Shown piece after piece: positions 1-8,684 of a stretch of DNA of 64,000 bases (positions are counted from its first letter, which is position 1; each line of letters begins with the position of its first letter). Under the pieces are notes generated by a model. It had not been told where the DNA came from, ran no database searches, and worked only from the letters and a program-made list of their open reading frames with translations. The translations under genes and the position numbers were made by a program. Source of the stretch: Halocatena pleomorpha (GTDB lineage Archaea > Halobacteriota > Halobacteria > Halobacteriales > Haloarculaceae); NCBI RefSeq assembly GCF_003862495.1, contig NZ_RRCH01000028.1, forward strand, positions 124,001 through 188,000. Direction: 5' to 3'.

Positions 1-231
1 GCGTTCATGGTCGGTGGAATGGCGGATCAAATCCAACACGGGGAGACTGGCTGGTTGGTCCGCCCGGATGACACGGATCGAATGACGGACCGAATAGCGG
101 ACCTCCTGACGAACGACCACCAACGGCGCACCTTCGGTGAAAACGGCCGCGAGTACGTTTTGGACCGGTTCACGCTTTCCGAAGTAGCTGATCAGTACCG
201 CTCGCTGACGAATTCACTACTCACACCGTGA
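1..231 (+). CDS. Glycosyltransferase family 4, C-terminal end only
   Basis: The gene enters from outside the window; only the last 76 codons are visible. The text reads GGMADQIQHGETGWLV and later RFTLSEVADQYRSL, which matches the end of a GT4 (GT-B fold) sugar transferase: the nucleotide-sugar binding loop followed by the C-terminal helix that returns to the N-terminal domain. It should transfer a sugar from an activated donor onto a growing glycan at the inner membrane face. Its stop overlaps the GTG start of the next gene (GTGA), so the two are probably translated together. Donor and acceptor cannot be told. Confidence 0.8.
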   Translation, partial: AFMVGGMADQIQHGETGWLVRPDDTDRMTDRIADLLTNDHQRRTFGENGREYVLDRFTLSEVADQYRSLTNSLLTP

Positions 232-1283
232 AAACTATGACACGAATCTTCTATCCGTACACCACTGGATCTGACAGTCCGATTCCGAATCTCTTTGAGA
301 ACATCGGCAAACACGTCGCCAGCGATGGGTACGAAATAACGATACTATCGAACCGACGAAACGGAATTCTGAACCACGCGGGTATACGTGAACGGTACGC
401 TGGAACTCCCGGGTCAGTGCTGCGCCGTCTACGGTATCTCGGTGCGTGTCTCGGACGTCACGATATCATCCACACCGGCGGGTTGGCACACTACACCATC
501 AGCCGAATTTCGCACGCTCGCAACCGCTCGTTGCGACATCTACACACTTTTCGTGTCGATGTCGACACGCCGACGTTCCCAACCGAACAAAAGCGGAGAC
601 TGCTCGAATACACTGACCGCGTGTCGGCGGTGAGCAAGCACACGGCAAGAACTGCAGAGGAGGCGTACGACGTCGATGTGGAGGTGATCTACAACGGGGT
701 GAATACCGACGTGTTCCATCCAAATCACACCGTGACGAATGGTAGTCTGTCCGGTCGGGAGGAAAAACCGACGTTCATATTCGTCGGGAACTTCGTGGAA
801 CGAAAGCGACCCAAACACGTCGTTGAGGTCGCCCAACGAGTGGATGACGCCCAGTTTCTCATGTTCGGTGACGGACCGCTGTTCGAATCGGTGCAGCGGT
901 CCGCCGACGGATTGGATAACGTGACGCTGCACGGTCGGGTGGACAAATCAGAGCTTCCCTCCGTGTACGCCAACTGTACCGGCCTTCTGTTCCCTTCGCT
1001 TCGAGAAGGATGCCCAAACGTCGTGATGGAAGCGATGGCGTCCGGCATCCCCGTCGTCGGGTACGACGCGACTTCCATGCCCGAACTCGTGACGCACGAG
1101 GAGACTGGTTGGTTGGCCGCCCCCGATGATATCGACGGGCTCGTCGACGGCGTACGCTTCGTGATGGAGAGGAAGGCTGACGATTTCTTGCATAAAACAC
1201 GAGGATATATCGAGGAGAACCATCGTTTCGACCGTATCGCTGAGCAGTATCTCCAACTCTACGACGAGATGCTGACGCGCTGA
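228..1283 (+). CDS. Glycosyltransferase family 4 (GT-B)
   Basis: A 351-residue cytosolic or peripheral sugar transferase of normal GT4 length. The N-terminal half is variable; the C-terminal Rossmann half has FVGNFVERKRPKHVVE (about 185-200), the GDGP turn (about 214-217) and the EX7E pair, E260 and E268, in LREGCPNVVMEAM. Family knowledge: these enzymes add one sugar with retention, usually on a lipid-linked oligosaccharide. The GTG start at 228 overlaps the preceding stop by four bases; an ATG three codons in (237) is the alternative. The previous gene is also a GT4, so this is a two-gene glycosyltransferase unit. Substrate unknown. Confidence 0.9.
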   Translation: MKTMTRIFYPYTTGSDSPIPNLFENIGKHVASDGYEITILSNRRNGILNHAGIRERYAGTPGSVLRRLRYLGACLGRHDIIHTGGLAHYTISRISHARNRSLRHLHTFRVDVDTPTFPTEQKRRLLEYTDRVSAVSKHTARTAEEAYDVDVEVIYNGVNTDVFHPNHTVTNGSLSGREEKPTFIFVGNFVERKRPKHVVEVAQRVDDAQFLMFGDGPLFESVQRSADGLDNVTLHGRVDKSELPSVYANCTGLLFPSLREGCPNVVMEAMASGIPVVGYDATSMPELVTHEETGWLAAPDDIDGLVDGVRFVMERKADDFLHKTRGYIEENHRFDRIAEQYLQLYDEMLTR

Positions 1284-1289
1284 ATTGCA

Positions 1290-2177
1290 CTACCGATAGC
1301 CGATGTCTCGAAGCCTATTTTCGACCGTCTCCGTCGCGGCGACGTCGGTCGTTCCGTCGGCTGTTATCTCCCTGCGACGGTCGAACGGCAGTTCGAGCCA
1401 TGGGACTTCCACCAGTTCCGGTAGATAGTACCCTCGCGGGTGACCGTAGACACCCATCCGACCGAACGAATTTCCGTGGTCGGCCGTTACGACAATTTTC
1501 CCGTCTATCGATTCCAGCAGTCGTTCGAGATGAGGAATCGTCAGTTCGAGATTTTCGACGTACGCCCGCCAGACGTCCTCTCGGGTCACGCGTCCTGTCT
1601 CCAATAGCTCCCAGATGGACGCGAAATCACGCTCATCCTCCAACACGCCACCGCCCGTGATGGTTCCGTGTTCTATCTCTTGACCGTGGTCACCGATAAA
1701 CGGATAATGCGGTTGTAGGAAATGGCTGATGACACGCTTGTCTGGATACGATTCGTGCGCTTCGAGCGTCTCCTCGACCATCGCTTTCGGCAGCACTGTC
1801 CGTAAGTCGTCGTCCCATCCGTCTTCCCATACTTGAACGACCGCGTGAAAATTCTCCTCCAGTTCGTGTGCCCGCAGTTGCGGCGTCGCGCTCACGTACA
1901 CGGTATCCGGCAGCGTCCGAGCCATGAAGTTCTCCTTCAGAAATTCGCTGGTGTGTGACCCTCGAGAGATCACTTTGGAAAGCTCGCCCTCAAACGGGAC
2001 GTGTCGTTCGAAGATATCGTACCGACAGGCGTCCAAAAGAACGAGCGTGTCCCAATCGCGATGGACAACGTCGACACCGAGGCGTCCGCGGACGTTTCGC
2101 TGAAAGTGCCGATAGAACTCCAGCGCTATCAGTCGAGGATTCGAAATTCCGGCCTTGAGTGATGCCAATTTCGACAC
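1290..2177 (-). CDS. Sulfatase-like hydrolase, alkaline phosphatase superfamily
   Basis: A 295-residue protein without signal peptide or membrane segment. Superfamily marks are LVLLDACRYD (metal-binding D49), a probable nucleophile loop RGSHTSEF with T76, and VVTADHGNSFG near residues 220-230 (metal-binding Asp and His). Thr as nucleophile is known from phosphodiesterases and phospho-alcohol transferases such as LtaS; true sulfatases need Cys or Ser. A phosphodiester chemistry on glycan or lipid carriers is therefore more likely than sulfate removal, but this is inference. It is shorter than classic sulfatases (400-500). The C-terminus is NRLRDIGYR, a tail shared with three other proteins of the cluster. 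It ends 7 bp from the convergent glycosyltransferase. Confidence 0.75.
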   Translation of the reverse strand: MSKLASLKAGISNPRLIALEFYRHFQRNVRGRLGVDVVHRDWDTLVLLDACRYDIFERHVPFEGELSKVISRGSHTSEFLKENFMARTLPDTVYVSATPQLRAHELEENFHAVVQVWEDGWDDDLRTVLPKAMVEETLEAHESYPDKRVISHFLQPHYPFIGDHGQEIEHGTITGGGVLEDERDFASIWELLETGRVTREDVWRAYVENLELTIPHLERLLESIDGKIVVTADHGNSFGRMGVYGHPRGYYLPELVEVPWLELPFDRRREITADGTTDVAATETVENRLRDIGYR

Positions 2178-2325
2178 GGTACACGATTATTGCGTTTAAA
2201 AATAAACCATTCGATTATAATATAATTTACAAAAACGAGCTTTCTCAACCAATTTTCACGAAAATCAGGTTCGCGATTTTCTCGACGACCCTTCCGCGTT
2301 GGGCGCTCGATCTGCTCCGATGCCG

Positions 2326-3057
2326 TCACTCGGCCAGAACGAGGTAATCACCGTCAGAAGGAAGTTCGACTTCGGAGAGGGGCGACCAGACATCGTCTTT
2401 CGTCCGGTGGTTCGTTGCCACCTGAAGTTCGTATCCCGCTTCGCAAAGGAGTTCGAAAACTCCCGCCGCCGAGTTCCCCCGGTCACGGAGATACGCTGGA
2501 TGAATCTCTACGAAAAGGTCCGGATGAACGTCGTCTAACGTCGCCCGCATTCCTTCCAACGCTTCGTATTCCCCTCCTTCGATGTCTATCTTCACGATGT
2601 CAGGGCTATTGTGTTCGAGACGATATTCGTCGATACTGATCGTATCATCACCAGACTCGGACGAGACGTACGCGTTGGTGAGGGAAATCTCTGGGAGGTC
2701 GAATTCGTGCGTCTGTTGCAGGAAGGCAAACCAGAGTGGGTTTGCGTCGAACCCGTGCGTCGAACTGGGCGAAGCAACGAGACAACTGAACTTCGTAAAG
2801 TATCCCCATCGACTTCCGATGTCGTAGTATGACGGGTCATCGAGTACCGACAGCCGTTCTTTCAGTTCGCGCTCTAACACCGGCTCGTACTCGCCGGCGG
2901 AGTCGTACTTCTCGACGAAGGGGGTGCCGTCCGGAACGACGAGTCGATACGTCCCCGCGCAGTTCTCGATCTCGACCGTCGTTTGGATCGAACGATATCG
3001 TTTCAGTTTCCAAAATACGTTCTCCAAAACACCCCCTCGAATTCGTTCCACTGCCAT
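2326..3057 (-). CDS. FkbM family SAM-dependent methyltransferase
   Basis: A 243-residue methyltransferase. SAM-binding motif I is YDIGSRWGYFTKF (about 78-90), the acidic adenosine contact follows in HGFDANP, and the FkbM hallmark DIVKIDIEGGEYEALEGM lies at 153-170. The family O-methylates sugars and polyketides; in a glycan cluster the likely job is methylation of a hydroxyl on a surface sugar, as is common in archaeal N-glycans. It lies on the minus strand between a sulfatase-like gene and a glycosyltransferase. The 148 bp between it and the next minus-strand gene (1290-2177) are A/T-rich and may hold a separate promoter. Confidence 0.85.
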   Translation of the reverse strand: MAVERIRGGVLENVFWKLKRYRSIQTTVEIENCAGTYRLVVPDGTPFVEKYDSAGEYEPVLERELKERLSVLDDPSYYDIGSRWGYFTKFSCLVASPSSTHGFDANPLWFAFLQQTHEFDLPEISLTNAYVSSESGDDTISIDEYRLEHNSPDIVKIDIEGGEYEALEGMRATLDDVHPDLFVEIHPAYLRDRGNSAAGVFELLCEAGYELQVATNHRTKDDVWSPLSEVELPSDGDYLVLAE

Positions 3058-3126
3058 ATGATTGCAGATAACTACATCAATGATAAAAAACCGCGGTGCG
3101 TCCTCCCTTCGTTACATGTTCAAACG

Positions 3127-4335
3127 CTATCTCGATCGTGACCCAGTCACTACAACGGTCGGTTCGTCGTTCTCAACCTCCGACGCGATCGCGTCGTCTA
3201 TCTGACTCCATAAGGTATTCCAACAGTGGGATTCGACGACCTCCCGGTTGCGGGTTCGACACTGCTCTCGGAGTTCTTCGTCGTCAGCCAGCGAGTCGAT
3301 GGTGTCCGCGACGGCTTCGGAGTCGTTTTCCGACACCAACTGTGGGTCGTCGAGCAGTTCGCTCGTTGCGGGCGTCCGTGTCGCCACGACGGCAGTTTCG
3401 GTGGCCATGTACTCGAAGATCTTGATCGGGTACGAGTCGAGAAAGTGGGGCATCCCTCGCTTGTACGGGAGCAAACACATACCGATGTCAGCATCGACCA
3501 TCTCCGCGAGTGCCGCTTCGTGCGGAAGTTTCCCTCTGTACTCGCAGTTCACGGGGAGCGATTCGATTCTCGCTTCGAGGGACGGTGCGACGTGTTCAAC
3601 GAACTCCTGCATGTTACTCGGACCACCACCCTCCGGCGATGGGCCGACGAGTACGAGCTCGACGTCGCTCTCACAACTCTCCAGCGCGTCGAACAGCACG
3701 TCGATGGCCCTGTGGTAGTACATGTTTCCGACGTAGAGGACCCTGACTGTGTCGGACTCGGCACGATCTATAGTTTCTGTTACATGTTCGACCGTTTCAC
3801 AGTCCACCCCACCTTTGATAACCGTCTTCCGGGACTCAGCGATTGCGCTTGATTCGTCACTTAGAATCACTCTGTCGGCGTGCCGATATCCGTACCACGC
3901 TATCCGCTGCATCAATCTCGTGTGGAGCAGCGAGATGCCCAGTTTGAGGTTCACTCGGGCTCGTTTGTTCTCTCGGCCGTCGGGGCTGTCGGCGCAGAAG
4001 ATCACCCATGGGGCAAAGCCAAGTCGGTGAAAAACTGCGACGGGTAGGATCGCATCGCCCGACCGGTCGGTTGTAACGAGGTCCGTCTCTCTTTGGCTTC
4101 GGAGGAGGTGAAAGGCCACGAAAAACGGGAAAAGGATGGCTCTAACGTACGCATTTCCGGGCGGCGTTTTGACGGTTGCTTCGGTGATGATCTCCGGTTC
4201 CTGTACCGGCGTTCGCGACAACACCGTCGTTGAGTGTTCCGTCGTTAGAAACTTCGGAAACTGATAGTTCGATATCGACGATGACACGTCGGAGGGTCCT
4301 ACAATCCCGCTCGTCACATACTTTATTTCAACCAT
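3127..4335 (-). CDS. Glycosyltransferase, GT4-like (GT-B)
   Basis: A 402-residue GT-B transferase. The C-terminal domain has VRVLYVGNMYYHRAIDVLFDAL, the VLVGPSPEGGG turn and a sugar-binding loop, CLLPYKRGMPHFLDSYPIKI followed by FEYMA, in place of a textbook EX7E. That longer loop is typical of GT4-like enzymes of exopolysaccharide clusters. The N-terminal part (VKTPPGNAYVRAILFPFFVA) is hydrophobic around residues 55-75 and could dip into the membrane. The start ATG at 4335 has an A/T-rich box about 30 bp upstream and almost no leader, as is usual in haloarchaea. Donor and acceptor unknown. Confidence 0.85.
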   Translation of the reverse strand: MVEIKYVTSGIVGPSDVSSSISNYQFPKFLTTEHSTTVLSRTPVQEPEIITEATVKTPPGNAYVRAILFPFFVAFHLLRSQRETDLVTTDRSGDAILPVAVFHRLGFAPWVIFCADSPDGRENKRARVNLKLGISLLHTRLMQRIAWYGYRHADRVILSDESSAIAESRKTVIKGGVDCETVEHVTETIDRAESDTVRVLYVGNMYYHRAIDVLFDALESCESDVELVLVGPSPEGGGPSNMQEFVEHVAPSLEARIESLPVNCEYRGKLPHEAALAEMVDADIGMCLLPYKRGMPHFLDSYPIKIFEYMATETAVVATRTPATSELLDDPQLVSENDSEAVADTIDSLADDEELREQCRTRNREVVESHCWNTLWSQIDDAIASEVENDEPTVVVTGSRSR

Positions 4336-4361
4336 TTTAGTATATAAAACACAGAAGAGAG

Positions 4362-4372
4362 TAATAAATATA
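4362..4372 (-). promoter_or_regulatory. Probable TATA box of the glycosyltransferase ending at 4335
   Basis: Read on the minus strand the box is ATATATTTATT, centred about 30 bp before the start codon. This is the spacing expected for a leaderless haloarchaeal transcript. No purine-rich ribosome-binding site is seen between box and start. Confidence 0.35.
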
Positions 4373-4446
4373 TGCGTTCGTTAGCCCCGATCGAGAATTC
4401 ACCGGTCGTTGGAAGCACATAACTACAACCAGACGATGCTCATATT

Positions 4447-5706
4447 ATGCGCAGTACTAAAAATGTTATTTTAATTTGTATAGATTGCTTACGAAGCGAT
4501 TTCGTTTCAGAAGATTACGCGAATACTCCCTTTCTAAACGAAAGGCGTGACAGGGGTACCTTTTTCACCAACATGCATTCTACGGCGACAACGACGACCC
4601 CGTGTGTGGCGAGCGTTCTCACCGGGAATTACTCCGAAACGAATGGGGTGAACTCCCATCACAACGTGCGTCTCAACCCGGAATTAGACACGCTTGCGGG
4701 AGTTTTCGGAGTCGAAGGGTACAACACGTACGCCATGGTGACCGGACCGATCGTTGAGGACACCGGATTAGACCGTGGGTTCAACCGCTTTTGGTACCGT
4801 GACAGGAACGAAAATCTCGTGGGCGACTGGCAGCAAACTGCGATACGACACCTCAACCGCTTGTCCGAACCGTTCTTCTTGTATCTCCACCTCTGGGAAC
4901 TGCACGGACCCATCGAAGTTCCCGAATCGTACGATCGAGCGAAATACGGGTCTTTAGGTGCACCGCACGCTAAAAAATACTCGCGAATGCTTTCAGCCCT
5001 TGACCGCGCCCTCGAAACGTTCTGTTCGGCGTTACCCGAGAACACGACCATCGCGTTCACGGGCGATCACGGTGAACACCTCACAGGCTGGGAGCGACCA
5101 TTTTACGGGTATTTCCAACACCTCCGGGATTATCTACGGTACGATCGGCAACTGGACGTTCGCCGCATCGAACGGACGGTGAACCGCGTCCACGAGAAAG
5201 TTGCTGGGCCTCGGATTTCGGACCACTTCGTCGAAGCGGGTCATGGACACACCGTATACGACGTCGAAACGAACGTCCCGTTCATACTCTCGTCGTCAAG
5301 GGACAAGGGGAAGACCGTGGATACGCTCGTGCGCCAGATAGACATCTTCCCCACCCTACTCCAAGCAGCGGGAATCGACGTACCCGAGACGACAGAGGGA
5401 ACATCACTGCTCCCGCCGTCGGACATCTCTGATAGAACTGCTTATATCCGTGCGTGCGGCCCACCGTACGTGCTTGGACATAGCGTCATGCGGTCCATCC
5501 GAGCCCGCAACTACAAATATATCGACTATCCGGAACGCGGGTGGTCTCCTGACCTCTATGATTTGGACGAGGATTCGGGCGAGCAACGTCCGATTTCGGA
5601 CGACGAACTGAAAGCTGAATTGGATGGAAAGTTACCAGAAAACAGATTGCGAGATCAAGAAAACCTCGACGTCGATAATCTGCTTCGTGACCTCGGATAT
5701 CTCTGA
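4447..5706 (+). CDS. Sulfatase family protein with Thr at the nucleophile position
   Basis: A 419-residue enzyme of the sulfatase/alkaline phosphatase superfamily, without signal peptide. The N-terminal metal site is LICIDCLRSD (about 9-18). The loop aligned with the sulfatase CxPSR signature reads T50-T-P-C-V and leads into ASVLTG, so formylglycine cannot form there; Thr is the likely nucleophile. The second metal site is FTGDHGEHL (about 205-215), followed by EAGHGHTVYD and a late NYKYIDYPERGWSPDLYDL block typical of sulfatases. Likely role: phosphodiester or phospho-group chemistry on surface glycans; sulfatase action is less likely. The C-terminus is LLRDLGYL. The first codons are unusually A/T-rich compared with the rest. 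Confidence 0.8.
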   Translation: MRSTKNVILICIDCLRSDFVSEDYANTPFLNERRDRGTFFTNMHSTATTTTPCVASVLTGNYSETNGVNSHHNVRLNPELDTLAGVFGVEGYNTYAMVTGPIVEDTGLDRGFNRFWYRDRNENLVGDWQQTAIRHLNRLSEPFFLYLHLWELHGPIEVPESYDRAKYGSLGAPHAKKYSRMLSALDRALETFCSALPENTTIAFTGDHGEHLTGWERPFYGYFQHLRDYLRYDRQLDVRRIERTVNRVHEKVAGPRISDHFVEAGHGHTVYDVETNVPFILSSSRDKGKTVDTLVRQIDIFPTLLQAAGIDVPETTEGTSLLPPSDISDRTAYIRACGPPYVLGHSVMRSIRARNYKYIDYPERGWSPDLYDLDEDSGEQRPISDDELKAELDGKLPENRLRDQENLDVDNLLRDLGYL

Positions 5707-5763
5707 GTCGTCGACGGTCCCGTTTTTACGAACAAGGTTCCCGTGACGCTCGTTTGTGGGCGG

Positions 5764-6834
5764 TCAATCGGTGTACCCCAGTGCGTTGAGTTGTTCTTCT
5801 ATCTCGTCCCGCTCCTCACGACTCAACCCGTCGCTTTCCTGCCTCTCGTTTCCCTGCACTGCCGTAGAAATCAACGCTTCTCGAATACAGTTTTTCACCT
5901 CGGTCGTGCACTCCGGTCTGGGGATATCGCCCCATGCGAGACTCGTACCGACGAATGCGTGATCCTTTCCGTTCAATTCGAACCCATGGTCGGAGAGCAA
6001 CAGGATACGGTCCGGATCGTACATTTTGATGAACCATCCCAAAACCGCGTCGACGTACTCGTACGCACGCCGAAATTCTGCGTTCCACGCCATCGAGTTG
6101 AGGCGAGGCGGTTGTAGTTTCGTCCCGAACGTATCGTTAATATACTTCACGACACGTTCTCCGACCCCCGTCGTATAGTACGGAAACGGCTTGCACCGAT
6201 GTCCCATTACGTCTGTTATCTGTGTCCCGTAAAACAACACGTCGACGGGGTTGTCGTTGAGCAGGGGAACGAGGATTTCTTCCCGTCCTCGTTGGTCCGC
6301 GGCTATCCACTCCTCGACGGGCAGAATGCCTTCGGAGTCCTCGTCACCACCGCCGACCAATCGTTTCGCTTGGAGCGACTTGAAGTCCCCTGGTAAGTAC
6401 TCCGTGAGAGAAGTTGGCTCAACAACTCGGTTCTCGTCATCTGCCGACGGATATCCTGAAATCATCCACGACCCGTTTTCGGTATCGATGTGTGCCGGAT
6501 ACGTATTAGCCATGAACGCCGCACCGACTCGATATCCATCGCTCACGAGTTCGTCGAATACGGTTCCGTCGTAGTGGTCGGTGAATACGGAGTCGCCTTG
6601 GACCCAACCACCTTTCGTGAGGCCGTGTTCTCGCTCGGTCCGTCCGGTATAAACGGTTAGCCACGCCGGACCCGTATGGGGAACTGGTTGCGTCCCTCTT
6701 CTACTCGCCATTCCGTTGAGTTCGCCCTCGTCTGACTCGATAAGTTCGGCTATCGTTTCCATTCGACCCTTTCGAATCAGATACTGCGTAACGCGGGGAT
6801 CCATTCCGTCGGCACCGAGCACGAGCAAATCCAT
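5764..6834 (-). CDS. Type I phosphodiesterase/nucleotide pyrophosphatase-like protein
   Basis: A 356-residue member of the NPP branch of the alkaline phosphatase superfamily. MDLLVLGADGMDP holds the first metal Asp (D9), HTGPAWLTVYTGRTEREHG holds the nucleophile T54, and LLLSDHGFELNGKDHAF holds the second metal Asp and His. There is no signal peptide. Known relatives cut phosphodiester or pyrophosphate bonds; here the substrate could be a nucleotide-sugar or lipid-phosphate sugar of the surrounding glycan pathway (inference). The C-terminus EEQLNALGYTD shares the LGY tail of the three sulfatase-like proteins nearby although the core is clearly divergent. The ATG at 6834 follows an A/T-rich intergenic stretch. 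Confidence 0.8.
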   Translation of the reverse strand: MDLLVLGADGMDPRVTQYLIRKGRMETIAELIESDEGELNGMASRRGTQPVPHTGPAWLTVYTGRTEREHGLTKGGWVQGDSVFTDHYDGTVFDELVSDGYRVGAAFMANTYPAHIDTENGSWMISGYPSADDENRVVEPTSLTEYLPGDFKSLQAKRLVGGGDEDSEGILPVEEWIAADQRGREEILVPLLNDNPVDVLFYGTQITDVMGHRCKPFPYYTTGVGERVVKYINDTFGTKLQPPRLNSMAWNAEFRRAYEYVDAVLGWFIKMYDPDRILLLSDHGFELNGKDHAFVGTSLAWGDIPRPECTTEVKNCIREALISTAVQGNERQESDGLSREERDEIEEQLNALGYTD

Positions 6835-6973
6835 CAGTAACCACTTTTTTATTGTTTCGACTAATCTTTATCGGTAACAGCACTGTGAGATTTATCCAAA
6901 TGTTGTCTTTTATTGATGTTCTACCGCTGGTGCGGATCAGCCGAATCTTATTTTCACCTCTACTTGTTTAGTG

Positions 6974-8479
6974 TCATCCATTTATCAATCCAAAAAACTC
7001 ATCAACGTCGATATAATCGAGCTTCAGGACGATTCCGATATAAATCGCGTAGGCGACCACGCCGTACAGAATCGCGCTGGAAAGCGTGTTGATACCGAGG
7101 TTGGCTACTCGGTTGACGCCGATTATGGCCAACAGGGAACAGAGTGTGACCGCGATGAAATCTTTCCTGACCGGAATGAGGCCCAGTTCCTTGTAGAGGA
7201 CCGACTCGTGTAAAATGTTGAGGAGGAAATACGAGATGGTTGTTGCCGTTGCTCCCCCGATAATGCCGTAGCGAGGGATGAGCAACGTGTTCAAGACGAT
7301 ATTCACTAGCAGCACGGTCATGTTGTTGTACAACAACGCTTTCGGTCGATTGATCGCTGGCATGATCGCCCCATTCAAACCAAACAATACGTGGGAGAAG
7401 ATACCGATCGAAAGCACTCCGAGAGTAACCGACATCTGCCCAAACTCCTGACCGAAGACGTTCAGTAAAATTACCGGAAATCCCAAATTTCCTATCATGA
7501 CTGGTAAACTCAGTATCATTAACCATTTCGTGACCTTCCTGTACACGTAGCGGATTTCGCCCGTTTTCCCGTTCTCGTAGAGTTGTGCCATGTTCGGCAT
7601 GAACAACGACCCCGAAGCGCCAAGGACTATCTGAACGAACAGGGCGAGGGAGAATGCGCTGGAGTACAACCCTACCGCATTTTCGTCGATGAAATATCCT
7701 ATCATCAGTGTGTCGGCGTTGTTCATGAGATACCAGACGCTCTTCGTGAACAACAGCGGTAACGAGAAGGTGACTAATGGTTTGATTTTCCCTGTATCGA
7801 GCGTTATGGCCCGAAAAATCCCGCTGGTCGTCTCGAAATCGTCACGGACGATCACATACACCGAAAGGACGGCCAACAGACTGATGAGCAAGTAAATAAA
7901 GAACATCGACTGTGCCAACCCCGCTTGACGAAAGCCAAAATACGCGACGATTCCGAACAAAACTATCTGAGACAGTTTAAATACGATGTCCTGGAGTGCT
8001 GTTTTGAACGAGGAGTAGTTCCACGCCTGGGTGGCCGCGAGCGAGATCGTGAATACCGTCGCGAACGGAAGAGATATTCCCAAGTAGAAGATGAAGACGG
8101 CACTGTTCACGTTGTCGAAGAACAGCAAGGCAATGTTTCTCGAAAAGAACGCCATACTCCCACCGACGAGTATCGAACTGGAGCCGCCGATCAACAGGGA
8201 GAGGGCATAATATTCCAACTGTTCTCTCCTTGTTTCCGCTATCGAAATATACCGCTTCGCTCCCGTGGTCAGCCCTAATACACAGAAGATCATGGCGAAA
8301 TCCATCACCGTCAGACCAAATCGTAGCTGCCCGAAAATTTCCGCCCCGAAGAGTCGAGTAACGAGAATCGTTGACCCGATTCCGAGCGGAACCCCGATCG
8401 ATTTCCCTAGTAAAGTTACAAGTGCTCCCCTGGAGATGTGCGAGAAGGTAGTCTCGCCTTCAACTTTCGTATCTACCAT
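6974..8479 (-). CDS. Oligosaccharide flippase (Wzx/AglR-type, MATE/MOP fold)
   Basis: A 501-residue polytopic membrane protein with about 14 hydrophobic segments and short charged loops. It opens with SHISRGALVTLLGKSIG, the usual start of polysaccharide flippases, and carries LMIGYFIDENAVGLYSSAFS, which resembles the conserved segment of Wzx proteins. The family moves lipid-linked oligosaccharides across the membrane so that they can be attached to S-layer proteins or polymerised outside. Its place among GT4 enzymes and next to a GT-C-like gene supports that role. It lies on the opposite strand to the GT-C gene, with a 205 bp A/T-rich divergent promoter region between them. Confidence 0.9.
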   Translation of the reverse strand: MVDTKVEGETTFSHISRGALVTLLGKSIGVPLGIGSTILVTRLFGAEIFGQLRFGLTVMDFAMIFCVLGLTTGAKRYISIAETRREQLEYYALSLLIGGSSSILVGGSMAFFSRNIALLFFDNVNSAVFIFYLGISLPFATVFTISLAATQAWNYSSFKTALQDIVFKLSQIVLFGIVAYFGFRQAGLAQSMFFIYLLISLLAVLSVYVIVRDDFETTSGIFRAITLDTGKIKPLVTFSLPLLFTKSVWYLMNNADTLMIGYFIDENAVGLYSSAFSLALFVQIVLGASGSLFMPNMAQLYENGKTGEIRYVYRKVTKWLMILSLPVMIGNLGFPVILLNVFGQEFGQMSVTLGVLSIGIFSHVLFGLNGAIMPAINRPKALLYNNMTVLLVNIVLNTLLIPRYGIIGGATATTISYFLLNILHESVLYKELGLIPVRKDFIAVTLCSLLAIIGVNRVANLGINTLSSAILYGVVAYAIYIGIVLKLDYIDVDEFFGLING

Positions 8480-8684
8480 AATTGGTTTCGAGTCTATTTG
8501 CAGATATCTGCAATAAGTTTTACCTCCTATAACGGTAAATGTTTTTTGTAAGCGATGATAGAATGTGTTACGCGGGTATCGGTGATCCTCGACATCGAAT
8601 CACTTCTTGTACGTTGGTCAAGACATCGTGCGGGCGACCACGTCGATCCCGAATCGAACACTCCGTATCTCTTTATGAATTAAT

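Noticed and set aside
540-932. 130-codon open frame on the minus strand
   Set aside because: It lies wholly inside the GT4 gene on the other strand and has no family resemblance; high-GC haloarchaeal genes produce many such mirror frames.
3226-3852. 208-codon open frame on the plus strand
   Set aside because: Mirror of the glycosyltransferase at 3127-4335; composition is that of an antisense frame.
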